Positions 12,117 through 24,706 of a stretch of 64,000 nucleotides of DNA are shown here, piece after piece. This DNA comes from Stemphylium vesicarium. Taxonomy: Eukaryota > Ascomycota > Dothideomycetes > Pleosporales > Pleosporaceae. Location of the stretch: contig QXCR01000002.1 in the NCBI GenBank assembly GCA_004380135.1, positions 558,001 to 622,000 on the forward strand, given 5' to 3'. Each line of letters opens with the position of its first letter. Position 1 is the stretch's first letter. Below the pieces are notes generated by a model. It was not told where the DNA came from and did not search any database. It saw only the letters and a program-made list of their open reading frames with translations. Position numbers and translations under genes: made by a program.

Positions 12117-14118
12117 ATGCGCTTCTCAATCGCCGTCGCAGCGGTTCTTGGTGGCCTTCACGCTGTTTCCGCGCTCAAGCTTTCGCTGCGGAGTGTTGTT
12201 GAGAGAGACGAGCAGGTAGGTTGATGTTCTCTATTTTGCTGTCATTAAATGCCGACCGAGTAAGACTATCGCTGCTAAGTCCTATCTTTCTGGGGCTATG
12301 AGATGGCTACGGCGAAACCTGATGTACATCCGCGCTGCGGCTCCATCGATTTGTACCAAACCCGCATCTCTCAGGTTCCAGCCTTCAAGTGCGGTGAACG
12401 CGTGGAAGCCTGGCGGTGCTTACTCGGTCGCATTTCGGTTGTGCAAGCATCGAAATAGATTGAAGAGGCCACCGCCGACATGGTAGTTGTCGAAAAGACG
12501 GTCTGACAAGTAATCAGGTACAAGCTGCACGGACTCGACGCAGCCTCGCCAAACGCGAAGACACCGACCCTACGTTGCTGTACCCAGAATACAACATTTC
12601 CGTGCCCGTTGATTTCTTCCACAACGAAACCCGTTATGAGCCGCATAGTAACGAGTCTTTCAATCTGAGGTACTGGTTCGACGACACCTACTACAAGCCC
12701 GGTGGCCCAGTCTTCGTACTTCTTGGTGGAGAAACCGATGGAGAGGGTCGTCTTACTTTTCTCCAAAAGGGAATCGTGCACCAGGTCATCAAGGCGACTA
12801 ATGGCCTAGGTGTTATCCTCGAGCACCGCTACTATGGAAAGAGTTTCCCGGTCCCAGATCTTACGACCGAGAACATGCGCTTCTTGACGACTGAGCAGTC
12901 TCTTGCTGAGATTGACTACTTTGCCAGGAACGTGCAGTTTGAGGGTGTTGATGCCGACCTGACCGCGCCAAACACCCCATGGATTGTCTACGGCGGATCT
13001 TATGCCGGAGCCCAGGCTGCGTTCATGCGAACAACATACCCTGAGACGTTCTGGGGAGCAATCTCTTCATCAGGTGTTACAATCGCCATCTACGACTACT
13101 GGCAATATTTTGAGCCTGCACGTCTCTACGGACCTCCAGACTGCATGAAGAACACCCAGCTTTTGATTGATGTTGTGGACGGTATCCTGATCCGCCAGAA
13201 CGACACCTCTTTGGTCCAGTCCCTCAAGGATGTGTTTGGCATGGGTAATGTGACCGACAACCGCGACTTTGCTGGCCAGATCACTGGTGTGTATGGTTTG
13301 CAAAGCACAAACTGGGACCCTGAAGAGAACTCTCCTTCATGGTTCAACTACTGCCAAAACATCACTGAGCCAAAGCCTACAGCTGAGAACCTTCGTCCAG
13401 CGGTTGCGGAACTTGTCTCAGCAGCTGGCTACCCCAACGACACGGTGGTACAAGACATCACCCTCAATGCCATTGCCTGGCTCAACAGCACTGCGCTTGC
13501 TGGCTGGCGTCGTTCCGAACGCAGCCAAGACTCATACTTCACTACGCTGAACGCTACTGCCCTCCAGCAATACACTTCGCTTGAGGACTACCCTGCGACA
13601 AGCTGGAGCTACCAAGTCTGCACCGAGTGGGGCTACATCCAGACTGGCAACACACCCAAGGACATCATGCCTTTGATCTCGCGCACACTAGACGTCGATT
13701 ACCTCACCTTCTTCTGCAGGGCTCAGTTCGGCATTGAGCACCCGCCTGAGGTTGAGCGCGTCAACAAGTATGGCAACTGGGACATCGAATACGAGCGTCT
13801 TGCTTTCATCGGCGGAAACGCTGATCCATGGAGGCCAGCCACGCCCATGTGGTACCCTGACAGCCGCAACAGCTCGACCGACCACCCCTGGCACCTCATC
13901 AGCCATGGTGTTCACCACTGGGAGGAGAACGGTATCTTTGAGAACCAGACTACACCTGAGCTGCCCCCGGCGCAGGTCGTGTATGCGCAGCAATTCCTCA
14001 AGAACTTTGTCATTGATTGGCTTGAGGGTAAGTCAAGTCCACTTGCATATACGATGAGCGATATCACTAACTACAGGCAGAATTCGAGGAGCAGAAGATG
14101 CACTCTGAGTTGAGATAG
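12117..14118 (+). CDS. secreted serine peptidase, family S28
   Basis: Exons 12117-12215, 12518-14027 and 14081-14118 give 548 aa. The first exon encodes a signal peptide (MRFSIAVAAVLGGLHAVSA). The catalytic set is visible: YGGSYAGAQ with nucleophile S194, GGNADPW with D469, and SHGVHHWEENG with H499 or H500, as in prolyl carboxypeptidase and fungal S28 endopeptidases, which cut after proline in acidic conditions. Several Asn-X-Ser/Thr sites fit secretion. The first intron (12216-12517, 302 bp) is long for this genome and its acceptor was chosen to keep frame, so a missed small exon is possible. The last intron uses the second of two nearby AG acceptors, giving the tail EEFEEQKMHSELR. Confidence 0.88.
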
Positions 14119-15270
14119 ATGTATCCTCATGTCACATGTCATCGTTGGACGGTGTCTGAATGATGCGTGCTGTCTCCACTAATGGCGCTTGGATACGAGA
14201 GAGCACCTCGTAGTCTTACTTCGATCTAACTACCTTCGAATCACGACATGAATATGCTTGCGCAATGACTAATTTCTACTGATTTCTACTGTGAGACTGA
14301 TGACGAACGTGTAAGAATGCTGATGCTTATAACAAATGACGTGAACCATACCTCGACCCTTACCTTAGCAGACACCCTAATACATCAAAGAAACTAAATC
14401 GTACACAAAGGAATTCATGATCGCCAGAGCAACCCATCCCACAAAGCTTAAGCAATAAGCTACCAACGCGCCACCATCCGGAAATGACGTTATCCCCGCC
14501 ACCCAGAAAACGCGCCATGTACAACGTCCACGGGTCCCTGCCCGCTCTCCACTAAAAAAAGGCTTCATTCCGCTTCCGACATACCGCTATGACGCAAAAC
14601 CGCGCACCACGAACGTCACGCTCAACCGACTTGCACCATGCGTAGTACCACTACACACCGCATAGCCTGGTGTTTCGGGTGCAACGGCAGAGGTTAAGCT
14701 CGTATTTTACTACTGCTTCGCACAACGAAATAAATCAGGCCAGCAGGCGCATCGGACAACATGGCGGGGGTAAAAATAGTAACGCGCTGGTAGGAGAACG
14801 TCATGGATCAGCAGAGCAAGACGAGAAACGGAGACGCTTGCATCCATTTGATTGCTTGCTTGCTCGCTCCGCCAGGACTGGTGCTGGTACTAGTGCTAAC
14901 ACCTCATGCACCGCCGTAGCTGCGCCGGGAGATCGACAGTCAGCTACCGAACAAGGGTGTTTGGCTATAGCTTTTGCAGCCAGTATTACCCTACCTAGGT
15001 AATATTACGGTGAGTTTTGCTAAATGTTCACCCACACGTAAAGTGGGGAAAGACTTGCAAATACGAGAATGACGGTGACGAAAAGGGCACGAGCTCGGTC
15101 CGGTTAGTATAGTAATCGGACAACGGCAACGGGGTACAGCATGGGCGAAAAGGGGAGACAGCAAGGTATATAGATGAGGAAGCCGCATTTGCACATGTAG
15201 GATACATTTACATACAAAAACACCCTCACCCATAATCACAACCAATAAGCCCATCATCGTCACAGCCAAA
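14119..15270. other. intergenic, 1.15 kb
   Basis: This is the 3' flank of the S28 gene and the promoter of the small secreted protein. Open frames here are short and featureless. Confidence 0.4.
15167..15172 (+). promoter_or_regulatory. TATA-like box of the small secreted protein gene
   Basis: TATATA lies 104 bp before the ATG at 15271. Confidence 0.35.
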
Positions 15271-15744
15271 ATGCGCTTCTCAATCCTCACCACCTCGGCC
15301 CTGGCATCCGCCTCCCTCGCCTCCGCCCGTCTCGTCGGCATCAGCGCGCCCACCACGCTCGCTCCAAACACCACCTTCGACCTCACCCTCCTTTCCGAAG
15401 GCTACATCCAATCCGTTGCCGATATCGCGGTAGCATGGGGTTTCCAACTCGCGCCCGGCTACACGGGTGCGCTGGGCAGCTTCCCGGGCTCCGCCTACTT
15501 GGGTCCTGAGAAGAGTAACATTGCTCAGGACAACCTTACTATTTCCGCCACTGTGCCCGCGGGCCTTGATAGCGAGTCCTGGAAGGGCAAGGATGTCGTG
15601 CTCACGGCTGGCATCTACAGCTTGTATGGTGCTAGTGGGGGGCCGGTTGTTGCTGGGTTTAATGTTACGGTCAGGATCGGGGATGTTACGAGTAATGAGA
15701 ATGTGAGCAGTGATGGGTGGGCTTTTAACAACAATGGCGTTTGA
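15271..15744 (+). CDS. small secreted protein, NIS1-like effector candidate
   Basis: A single exon encodes 157 aa. Residues 1-19 form a signal peptide (MRFSILTTSALASASLASA). The mature part resembles what I recall of the NIS1 family of secreted fungal effectors: an N-terminal RLVGISAPTTLAPNTTFDL segment, a central EGYIQSVADIAVAWGF segment, YLGPEKSN, and a late SLYGASGGPVVAGFNVTV stretch. Published NIS1 proteins act on plant immune kinases; that role is not shown here. No cysteine pairs are evident, unlike many effectors, and the fold is probably a beta sandwich. The family assignment rests on memory of motif layout, so it is moderate. A purine repeat follows the gene. Confidence 0.7.
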   Translation: MRFSILTTSALASASLASARLVGISAPTTLAPNTTFDLTLLSEGYIQSVADIAVAWGFQLAPGYTGALGSFPGSAYLGPEKSNIAQDNLTISATVPAGLDSESWKGKDVVLTAGIYSLYGASGGPVVAGFNVTVRIGDVTSNENVSSDGWAFNNNGV

Positions 15745-16101
15745 ATGGGGGAACAGTTTTGGTAGTTGGGGAGGAGGAGGAGGAGAAGAAGAAGAAGAAG
15801 AAAAAGAAGAAGAAGAAGAAGAAGAAGAAGAAGAGGTGATGGAACGGAGAATGAAGCGGATGAAGTAGACGAGTTGGATGTTCGTGTTTTCTTCATATGA
15901 GCAATATTCATAATTGATAATTTGTTATGATTAACATATCGCAATCTCGGTTCTCGTGCGACATCATCTGCAGGCAATGGTAGCGTCGAGATTTCTGATC
16001 GGATGATTTGAACATTCTATTATTTTATCGTGATCCTAAGAAATATCTATCTGCAAGCGCAGGTCATCATAAAAAGAAATTGGTCATTATCATACTGCGC
16101 C
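15745..16101. other. convergent intergenic region
   Basis: This lies between the stop codons of the NIS1-like and 6PGDH-like genes. It holds the purine microsatellite and otherwise AT-rich DNA. Confidence 0.5.
15771..15836 (+). repeat. GGA/GAA purine microsatellite
   Basis: About 66 bp of GAG-GAG then GAA/GAAG trinucleotides with one interruption (AAAAA), starting 27 bp after the stop of the NIS1-like gene. A slippage-prone tract, probably in that gene's 3' UTR. Confidence 0.9.
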
Positions 16102-17775
16102 CTACAACGAGTAGTTCTTCCCATACAGTTCCTTCTGGCTCTTTACGGGTTTCCACTCAAAGTGGTGCTTGCCTTCTGTAGGCCCCTTGACACTCGGGTC
16201 CGTGTCATCCTTCCTGTCAAACATGTGGCTACCAAAGTAATCGAGCTCAGCCTCATAGAATGAGGTAGGCAGGTCGGTTCCGCTAGCGACCTTGAAGTAT
16301 TCCAATGTCGCGCTGATGGCAGGGACCACTTGATCAGTCTCGACCGACTTGGCGACAACACGTCGGAGTGCTGGGAAGAACTTCTTCACATCCTTTGCGA
16401 CGCGGGCAGAAAAGTTCAGATTGAGTGCCTCGGGTGAAGGGTTGGACTTTAGGACAGGAGCCAGCATCTCATCCGAAATGTAGTCAGCCTGGATGATGCA
16501 GCCGGCGCGCCAGATTTGCCAGACTTGCGAGTAGTCAATCTCCCAGTTGTGTGCTCGGTCTGCTGTCGCGATAACGTTCATGCCCTGGATATAACTGGCC
16601 AAACAGGCTGCGTATGTGGCTTGTCGTAGGTCTTCGATAAAGGTCTTCTTGTCGGAGATATTGAGCTCGGTGGGTGGGAAGCCGCCATCGACGGCTTTGC
16701 TTGCCTTTTCGCGGTCGCCACGGAAGGCGGATGCAAGGCGGAATGCGTGGGAGACGTTGAGGGTGAAGGCTGGAACATGCATGTCGATTGCCTCGGTGTT
16801 GCTCCAGACACCGGTTCCTTCCTCGCCAGTCACGTCTTGAACGACCTTGTCGAGAACCTGGGAGATGACGAGATCGCCAGCGTCGCGCTTGTGTGATAGA
16901 TCGGCGCCGATTGATACGAGGAAAGTGCCTCGCTGCGCAATAGTTAGCGTGAATAATGCGATAGCGGTTCAAATTGGACATACCAGCTCGCCTTCCGAGT
17001 TCCACTGAGCAAGAACGTCACCAATCTCCTCGTAGCCCATGCCCATCTTGCGCATGATTCCCCAGGCTTCGCAAATGGCACTCATCATGCCGTGCTCAAT
17101 GCCGTTGTGCATCATCTTGACATAGTGTCCGGCGCCGCCCTTGCCAATGACACCGACGCATGGCTGTTCGTTTTTGTCCTTGGCTGCGACCTTTTGCAAG
17201 AGTGGAAGGACTTCCTTGAGGGCAGAAATGTCGCCACCAGGGCACATGGATGGTCCAGCCCGTGCAGCCTGGTAACCACCACTGACACCGCAGCCGATGT
17301 AACGGATTCCAGTGCCCTTGCACTTTTCTTGTCGGCGCTCTGTGTTCTCAAAGTGCTCGTTCCCGCAGTCCAATATAATATCACCACTAGACAGATGAGG
17401 CTCCAGGCCCTCGAGGACCTTGTCGCCGACGCCACCGTGGGGTAGAGAGAAGACAAGCAGGCGTGGTGATGATAGCGATTTGCAGAGAGAAGCGTAGTCT
17501 TTGATGTGGTCAGCCTTGGGCCATGTCACGTCGTGATGGGCCACCGACCTTTGTACTTGTCTACCTTTCCGTGATATCCCTGCTGCTCTGCCTTTTGCAT
17601 GACAGCATCCATTGCCTTGTCTGAAGGGTCCGAGAGCGAGACATGGACACCAATCTCAGCGAAGAGCAGGGCCATGCCGCCGCCCATGCTGCCGCAGCCG
17701 ATCATGGCAATCTTCAAGGTCAACTAGGAACACATGGTTGATAGTGCGCGTACATACATTTGTGAATTGAGACAT
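16102..17775 (-). CDS. divergent 6-phosphogluconate dehydrogenase family protein
   Basis: Exons 17775-17758, about 17711-17549, 17498-16984 and 16932-16102 give about 508 aa. The NADP-binding motif GCGSMGGGMA is near residues 11-20. The central signature GCGVSGGYQAARAGPSMCPGG replaces the usual GGEEGAR core, while GAGHYVKMMHNGIEHG keeps the family's catalytic Lys and Glu. The helical C-terminal domain is present. Classical enzymes oxidise 6-phosphogluconate to ribulose 5-phosphate and CO2 in the pentose phosphate pathway; the altered core and different C-terminal tail suggest a paralogue of uncertain substrate. The first intron is 46 bp if the CTTGAAG acceptor is used; a 34-bp alternative would add four residues. 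The second intron has an unusual GTCGGT donor. Confidence 0.85.
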
Positions 17776-18354
17776 GATGCTAATGTGCACTCTCCTCTTC
17801 GGGTCGGGGTGATCGCAGAGAAATGAGCAGAGAGAAAGCGAGTATCAAAAAGTAGAGACAGGTCAGAGAAGAAAAGTTGGGAAGGGTGGGGTCCTGGTAG
17901 TGCACGTAGTTGTCGAGGAATTGGAGCATCATGGAAGACGAGTCAAAAGTTTGTCATGTAACGCATGCAGTGACGTCGGCGGGGTGGCAGCTGGAGTTAG
18001 CTCAATGCTAGAGTAAGTGGTCGGTGGAGGTGCTTTTTATTGTAGGCCTTCCGGCTTTTCCGTTGGGGGGTGGAGAACGGGGCCATTGTATACGCGGGCG
18101 CAAGATGCGGACATCGGACCTGCGCCCTCCTGCCGTCTCTTGGAGCTGGAAGGAGCGATGATAGCAGGTGTGGAGTTTGGGTCGCGTAGTGGGAGCCCTG
18201 GAGGAGCCGCTCTCCCACTAGCGCGAACCGCCCCGGGCCTGGCAACTTTTGGCGATAGCGAAGGAAAGCTTGAGCAAAGCATACGGCACCCAACCCTCGC
18301 AGACTCGCAAAGCAATACCCCCACTAAATACCCACCGAACGACGATACGCAATC
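17776..18354. other. divergent promoter between the 6PGDH-like gene and Y14
   Basis: This 579-bp stretch lies between two divergent starts and should hold both promoters. No clear TATA box or RNA gene is seen. Confidence 0.4.
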
Positions 18355-18914
18355 ATGGAGGACGACGCCAAGATGGACATTGACCAGATCAGTGACGCGC
18401 CCAAAGACGCGCCTGCCGATGCGCCTGCCGATGCGCCAGCTGCCAACCCCCAGGCCAGCGACGCGCTGACGGAAGCTGGCGCAATCGCTGTGCGCTCCAT
18501 CGAAGGCTGGATCATCGCAGTCACCAATGTCCACGAGGAGGCGACCGAGGAGGACCTTCACGACATGTTTGGCGAGTTTGGCACCATTAAGAATCTGCAC
18601 ATGAACTTGGACCGGCGAACGGGTTACGTCAAGGTACGCGCCTGTCAGCATCAACATGGAGCCACGGCGGGGCTAATGTGACCTAGGGCTACGTTCTCAT
18701 CGAGTACGCCACGCTGGGCGAGGCCAAGGAAGCTATCAAGGGCGCCAACGGCCAGGAGCTCCTCGAGCAAAAGGTCACCGTAGAATTCGCTTTCGTGCGA
18801 CCACCGCCAGCCGCCAAGGATCGCGCGCGCGACCACGACAGGAGAAAAAGCGGACGTGGTGCTGCGAGGGCGAGGAGCAGGAGCCCAGGTCGCGACGAAT
18901 TGGACGACGAGTAG
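18355..18914 (+). CDS. RBM8A: exon-junction complex protein Y14 (RBM8A)
   Basis: Exons 18355-18633 and 18687-18914 (53-bp intron) give 168 aa, close to animal Y14. An acidic N-terminus with a tandem DAPADAPADAPA run precedes one RRM at about residues 50-127. Diagnostic matches are EGWIIAVTNVHEEATEEDL, IKNLHMNLDRRTGYVK and GYVLIEYATLGEAKEAI (RNP1 and RNP2 positions). The tail is Arg/Ser rich (ARARSRSPGRDE), as in orthologues. Y14 pairs with Mago in the exon-junction complex laid down on spliced mRNA. Keeping it fits an intron-rich genome. Confidence 0.93.
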
Positions 18915-19657
18915 TTCGCTACACCGCCGCGGCATTCCAGCCTGGTTGGCATGTGTCAATATGACGCTGTATAGCAAAAGGAAGCGAATGGGCCATTTGG
19001 GAAGGAGCTTGACAGTACAAGTCACCAGCGTCGATATCAGACGTTGAAATACTAGCCCACCGGCTTACCTCTTCGTGGGGTAGGTCGGGCATTGACGCCA
19101 TCATCGTGAGTGGACAGCCCTCGCAATCTTTGAATCCTCAACTAACAGTATACTAGTCTGTTGTGTCCATTCTCCAGTGAACAACTGACGTGACCACGTA
19201 TCGTGACATTACAGTGAGACACAAAAGCGTATCAAAAGGTGCTTGAATGGCTTACGTACCGATAAGAACACTGTTCCTTCCTGTCAATTCGGTGGGAAAG
19301 GCAGGTGTAGTCGGCAAAACCTTCCCCAATCATGAATGCCCCACAAACCAAGCTCTATAGCATGGCCCTCTCTTCACCCTTATTTATCGCGTGCTTCCCT
19401 TCTGCACTGCATATTAATGCGGGGAGATACAGTGCAAGCCCAAAAAACGTTTGCGCCTACGACTCCCGTGAACGAAAGAGGGGTGAGCCCTCTATCGCTT
19501 TCCATCTCCTACATGACGGCGTGCGTGTGATGGGTAGCTTCTACCAGTGCAAAGCTAGCTCCTAGGTAATGCTTGGCGGCCGTCACCCTCGCATCTTTCG
19601 CCACGCCTCTTCCCCAAGTCAACACACCCAATCGTGTCTCTGTCGGCCCGTGCAGAT
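18915..19657. other. intergenic, 0.74 kb
   Basis: This is the 3' flank of Y14 and the promoter of the second HET gene. A 77-codon frame at 19332-19565 has no supporting feature. Confidence 0.4.
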
Positions 19658-22583
19658 ATGGAGCAATACCAATATCAGCCTTTGGCTTCCAAGCTAAACG
19701 ACATTCGCCTCATGCGGCTGTTACCGGGTTCGGGCGGGGATGATGTTCAATGCGAGATTTTCCATTACAATCTCAGAGCTGGCCGTGCCTTTGGACTTTA
19801 CGAAGCTTTGTCATATGTGTGGGGTGATCCTAGAGAGCCCAAAAGCGTTCTGGTCAGAAATCCTGGTCAGGAAACATACCGATATCTAAACGTCACTACG
19901 AATCTATACATAGCACTGAAGCGACTCAGAGATGTCGACTTGCCGCGCACCCTATGGATTGGTATGGTGCACAGCTGAACACATCGTCTTCTCCCTCAAA
20001 CTTTACTGACAGACTGCCCGCAGACGCCATTTGTATCAACCAAGAAGACATACATGAGCGTGCTGCCCAAGTCCAGTTCATGGCTAGGATATTCGCTAGT
20101 GCACTGCATGTCACAGTATGGCTGGGTGACCATACAGATGGCAGTGCAGAGCTATTCGAAACATTACGCAACTTGACCGAGGAAGTCTCCCAACATGACA
20201 TAGAGAAGCCGCCCTCATCTCTTGGCCGAAGAGATCAGGTCGAGGCATCCCTCCGAAAGCTTCTCAAGCGTCCGTGGTTTAGTCGCGTTTGGGTAATACT
20301 GGGTCGCCATCACTCTCGTACTGGAGCAATCTAATGCCGTGTTAGGTACTCCAGGAAGTCGCAGTAGCTAGGTTCATGTCGGTGACATGCGGAACGAGCT
20401 CACTGGTCGGCTCTGTGTTCAGAAAAGGTACGGAAGTTCTCGCTTTCCACCTATATCGCCATGAACAGCAGAAGAAGCTGCCGCTTCCCGCTGTTCTTTC
20501 TCTCATTGGCAAAACTGAGAACTTCCCATGCCAGCTGCATAACGTAGCGACGACCGACAACATCGCATCTGTCGAGTCTTTGAGCATGTTCTCGCTCCCG
20601 GAGCTTCTAGACTCTTTCCATGCCCATTCGGCGACCGATTCTCGGGACAAGATATACGCGTTGCTAGGATTAGCCACCCAGGAGCCAGGGCGCGTACCAA
20701 TACGGGCGGACTACCGAAAGAGCTGGTCCAATCTATTCCAAGAAGCCATCATACAAATCCTGGGGTCCGACGCCAAGATTCATACCTCGGACAAGAAAGA
20801 GCAAGCTCTAATCAGCGTGGATGGCTGTCCGCTTGGTACCATAGACATGATGCCCCAGAGTAACACATGGTTCTTTCGCTCATCAGGCTTCCATGGAATA
20901 AAAGGCCAGCAGAATATATGGACTGGCACCCTGCTCGATCTAGATCAAGCAAAGACCGTCATGGAAGGTGATATCTTCTGTCTCTTCAAAGGCGCCCACT
21001 GGCCAAGTGTGGTCAGGCATTGTGGCGACCATTTCGACATCATCATCATTGCTCATAAGCCACCGTTGCGAGTTTTCCTGGAACGACAAATGGATGGAAG
21101 AAATACCAGCAGAGAAGAAGTGCTGTGGCATGACTTTGTGGACATCGTATCTGACTATCCCCGGATATTCAATCTAGTGTGGGATTGGGACGCGAACACC
21201 TCGCACGCCAAAGGCGGTCCCAGCGAACCGATCGTAAACCATCACCAGCTTCAGTCTTGGGAACAAATCTCACCTCACTCACAGCTTTCCAACACGTTGA
21301 GAATCCTAGAGGACATGGACAGAAAGACTGATATGGCAGGGCTGGCGGAATCCCGACTAGCGTCCAAATCGTCCTCTATGAGCAACGAGTACCTGGAACT
21401 GATCAAATATGTTTGTCTTCACTGGCACGCATACGCTAAGCTTAAAGCGCACATTACGCAGCTGAGATGGTGCGGTCTGTTACTAAGCGATCAAGCCACC
21501 GTCGACACGGAGCGACCCCTTTGGCTTGGCCGCGGTATCCTAGATCTTGATCTTTTTTCGATCAAATCATTGAAGCAACCAGACCTAGCGTTGCGAATAC
21601 AGGAATCATACGATGAGCTGCATATGGCATCGCTATCCGAAGAAGAAAGCTTGGAGGGCCTTCTCAGCATGATCTTTCCAGCCCGTGCTGCACTATTGAG
21701 AAACGCAATCTCCGATCATGGGACAAGTGTTTTATCCTTACATGACCGCTATCTTCTGGAGCTCACTCTCAGAGGGTTGAAGGACACTATTCACCTCTCT
21801 GAGGAGGCAGTCGAGCTGTTGTTCTCTAGCTCTTGGCTAAACGAAGCCGCGCTGCTCTCGCTGATTGTAGTGTCAAGATACAGCACCTCTGGCATCGTTC
21901 TCAGTAATCAGCTTCTTAACAAGATACACATTAGTACTTATACCTGCGACTTCCTATCGTTCCTTTTACGCGAATGCGCCCCGGACCAAGAAAAGCTCTA
22001 CACCATCCTGAAGGCAGCCCACAAAAAGGCGGCAGACGGCCAGAATCGGAATTCATGGCAAAGAACATGGCAGGCCGTATTGTTGCCAAACGTCCAGCTG
22101 CTTTATCAGGCGATATCTCAGACGAGCCTATGCCAATTCTTGGCCGAAAGATGGGACAGTGATGCTCGCGAAGTTGGACCGGTGCTTCAGTATCTTTGTG
22201 AGACCTTTCACAACCCCCCTCGAAGTAATTGCAAGGTCTCAAATGGAGCGACAAGGCTGAAGAAAGGATGGTGCATAGGTGACAAGGGCTCGTGTTGGCG
22301 CCGTGATGACTCGCTAACGAACAGCGAGGCGGCAGCAATAGCACAGACATGCCTCTTGGATGCGATGCGACCTTGGATGGAGAGTGATGCCAAGACCATG
22401 GCTGAAGCAGGCGAAATTGGAGAAAGAGGGAATGTTGCGATGAGGTCGAAGCTGCTGAAGCGCTTGCGGGGTGTGGTGCGAGAGCAAAGCCCTGCATCTT
22501 CGGTACGAGAACAGATCCAAGAAGTGATGGCTGGTCCATCTCGACACTCACATCCAAACCCAAAAGCCGTCCGACCACCTTGA
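19658..22583 (+). CDS. large HET-domain protein
   Basis: Exons 19658-19961, 20024-20292 and 20346-22583 give 936 aa. HET motifs follow the standard order: EALSYVWGDPRE at residues 49-59, LWIDAICINQEDIHERAAQV across the first intron, VTVWLGDHTDG, and WFSRVWVLQEVAVAR across the second intron. A RDKIYALLGLA motif follows, as in many HET proteins. The remaining 600 or so residues show no domain I recognise and no membrane segment. HET proteins trigger incompatibility cell death; the partner is unknown. Splice sites were chosen to restore the HET motifs, and all phases agree. The start is the first ATG in frame. Confidence 0.87.
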
Positions 22584-23024
22584 CTAACCCATTCAACGGC
22601 GAAGACCAAAGCCATGAGTTATACCACTCCAATCACGACTCGTGCAGGCTCAGTTTCTGAGCTCAGCTGAAGAGAAGATTACTCATGAGGGTGTGGGGGC
22701 AATCTGCATGTGCAGTGGTGATCCGGACACATACATTGGGCTACTGCAGTACCATGATAACCCACCAATTAGACGTCGCATTGCCGACTTTTTCGACGCA
22801 CCCTAAATCCCGCGCATCTGCATCTCTCCATGGAGCCAATCAGATGTTCGTCTAGCGCTTTATCACTAGTATCCTCATGTCGAGCGGAACGGCGCGAGGA
22901 ACGTCGATCAGCACTGGGTACGTCGATTGTCTAAGCCTGCTTTACACAAAAAAGTATAGAAAGCCTAGCCCGACTCGTGCATCGTTTGCTCTTCTACCGC
23001 CATTTACTTCTCATAAACGCCATC
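22584..23024. other. intergenic, promoter of the permease gene
   Basis: No gene, RNA or clear repeat is seen in this 441-bp gap. Confidence 0.4.
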
Positions 23025-24706
23025 ATGGTCGACGCTCACAAGACTGCTGTCGTACATGACAATGAGACGAGCGAGCCGGTTCCGCTACTCGACGACGCCC
23101 CCGAAACTAGCCAGAAAAATGGTACCCGCTCGGATGTTCTATCCATGTGGAGGCTAGGGAAGAAGCAGGAATTTCTCCGAAACTTCAAATTCATTTCCAT
23201 CTTTGGGTTTTCAATGATTCTCATGTCTAGCTGGGAAATCATGCTCGGGTACGTCTTGACACTCCCAACCGGGGCCAGTACTTACTAAACAGAGCAGTAC
23301 TTCTAGCATGGCTCTTTTTGATGGCGGCAAAGCTGGCATGATCTGGATGAACTTCATTGTTTGGGCCGGCTTCCTATGCGTCAACGTCTCCTTGGCCGAA
23401 ATGGGCTCCATGGCCCCGACTTCTGGTGGGCAGTATCATTGGGTCAGCGAGTTTGCTCCAGCCAAGTATCAAAAGTTCATCTCCTACATCACGGGATGGC
23501 TTAGCGTACTTGGATGGCAAACTGCATCAGCGGCTACTGCTTTCCAGGCCGGGACACAGATACAAGGCCTTATCGCACTAAACAAGCCAGACTACATCTT
23601 AGAACCCTGGCATGGGACGTTACTCGTCTTTGCTGTAGCAGTTTTCAACCTCGTGTTCAACATCTTCTTCATCAAACAACTCCCGCTCATCGAATCAGTC
23701 ATGCTGTTTGTCCACATCTTCGGCTTCATCGCCATCATGGCAGTACTATGGGCAACAGGTCCGATCAGCGACGCAAAGAATACGTTTACGCATTTCAACG
23801 ACTACGGTGGATGGAACAGTGACGGCTTGGCGACACTTACTGGCATAGTCGCTGCCGTCGTCCCGCTGATCGGGGCCGATGCCGCAGTCCATCTAGCAGA
23901 AGAAGTGCGCGATGCTTCCAAGATTGTGCCTTTGAGCATGATTTGGACTACGCTTGCAAATGGTACAATGAGTTTCGTCATGGCCGTCACCTTTTGTTTC
24001 GTTCTCGGAGACATTGATGCAGCGCTCGAAACTCCGACCAAGCAGGCATACATCTACGTCTTCTACAGCACTACTGGCTCAGTAGTTGCCGCATCACTCA
24101 TGAGTGCTCTCGTTATCTTGGTCACGATTCTTTGTAACATCTCCATCACAACGACGTCTTCGCGCCAGCTCTTTGCATTCGCCAGAGACAAAGGTGTCCC
24201 ATTCCACCAAACTTTCGCCCGAGTAAGTATTTAAACAAAGATTACTCATCCAATGTCTTATCAATTTGCAGGTCTCCCCATCCTACCACGTTCCAATCCC
24301 AGCGATCATACTCTCATGCTTGACTTCCTGTCTTCTCTCCCTCATCAACCTTGGCTCTAGCGTCGCGCTGCAAAATATCAATTCTCTCAGTACAGGGGCA
24401 GCTATAACGAGCTATGTCATTAGCATATCGTGCATTGTTCTAAGACGTATCCAGGGCGAAGCTCTACTTCCATCCAAGTTCAGCCTCGGTCGCGCAGGCT
24501 TAGCGCTGAATGTCTTGTCGCTGATGTTCCTGACAGTCGTGTTTTTCTTCTCATTCTGGCCATTAGAAAAGAACCCAACCGCTGAAGCGATGAACTGGAG
24601 CTGTTTGATTTACGTGGTCGCCATAACGGGAAGCTTGGGGTACTATTGGGGCTGGGGCAAAGAAGTGTATGTTGGGCCTGTGGAGTACGTCCGGAAGTCG
24701 GTGTAG
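23025..24706 (+). CDS. APC-superfamily amino acid/GABA or choline permease
   Basis: Exons 23025-23248, 23298-24222 and 24272-24706 give 527 aa with about 12 hydrophobic segments after a polar cytosolic N-terminus. Family landmarks include SWEIMLGTSSMALFDGGKAG in the first helices (restored by the first splice), AEMGSMAPTSGGQYHWVSEFAP, HLAEEVRDASKIVP, and SRQLFAFARDKGVP. These match the fungal group holding Uga4 (GABA) and Hnm1 (choline), which import nitrogen compounds with protons at the plasma membrane or vacuole. The substrate cannot be decided from sequence. Intron phases 2 and 0 are consistent. Confidence 0.9.

Noticed and set aside
19332..19565. 77-codon frame upstream of the second HET gene
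   Set aside because: Lies in the expected promoter/5' UTR and has no signal peptide or motif.
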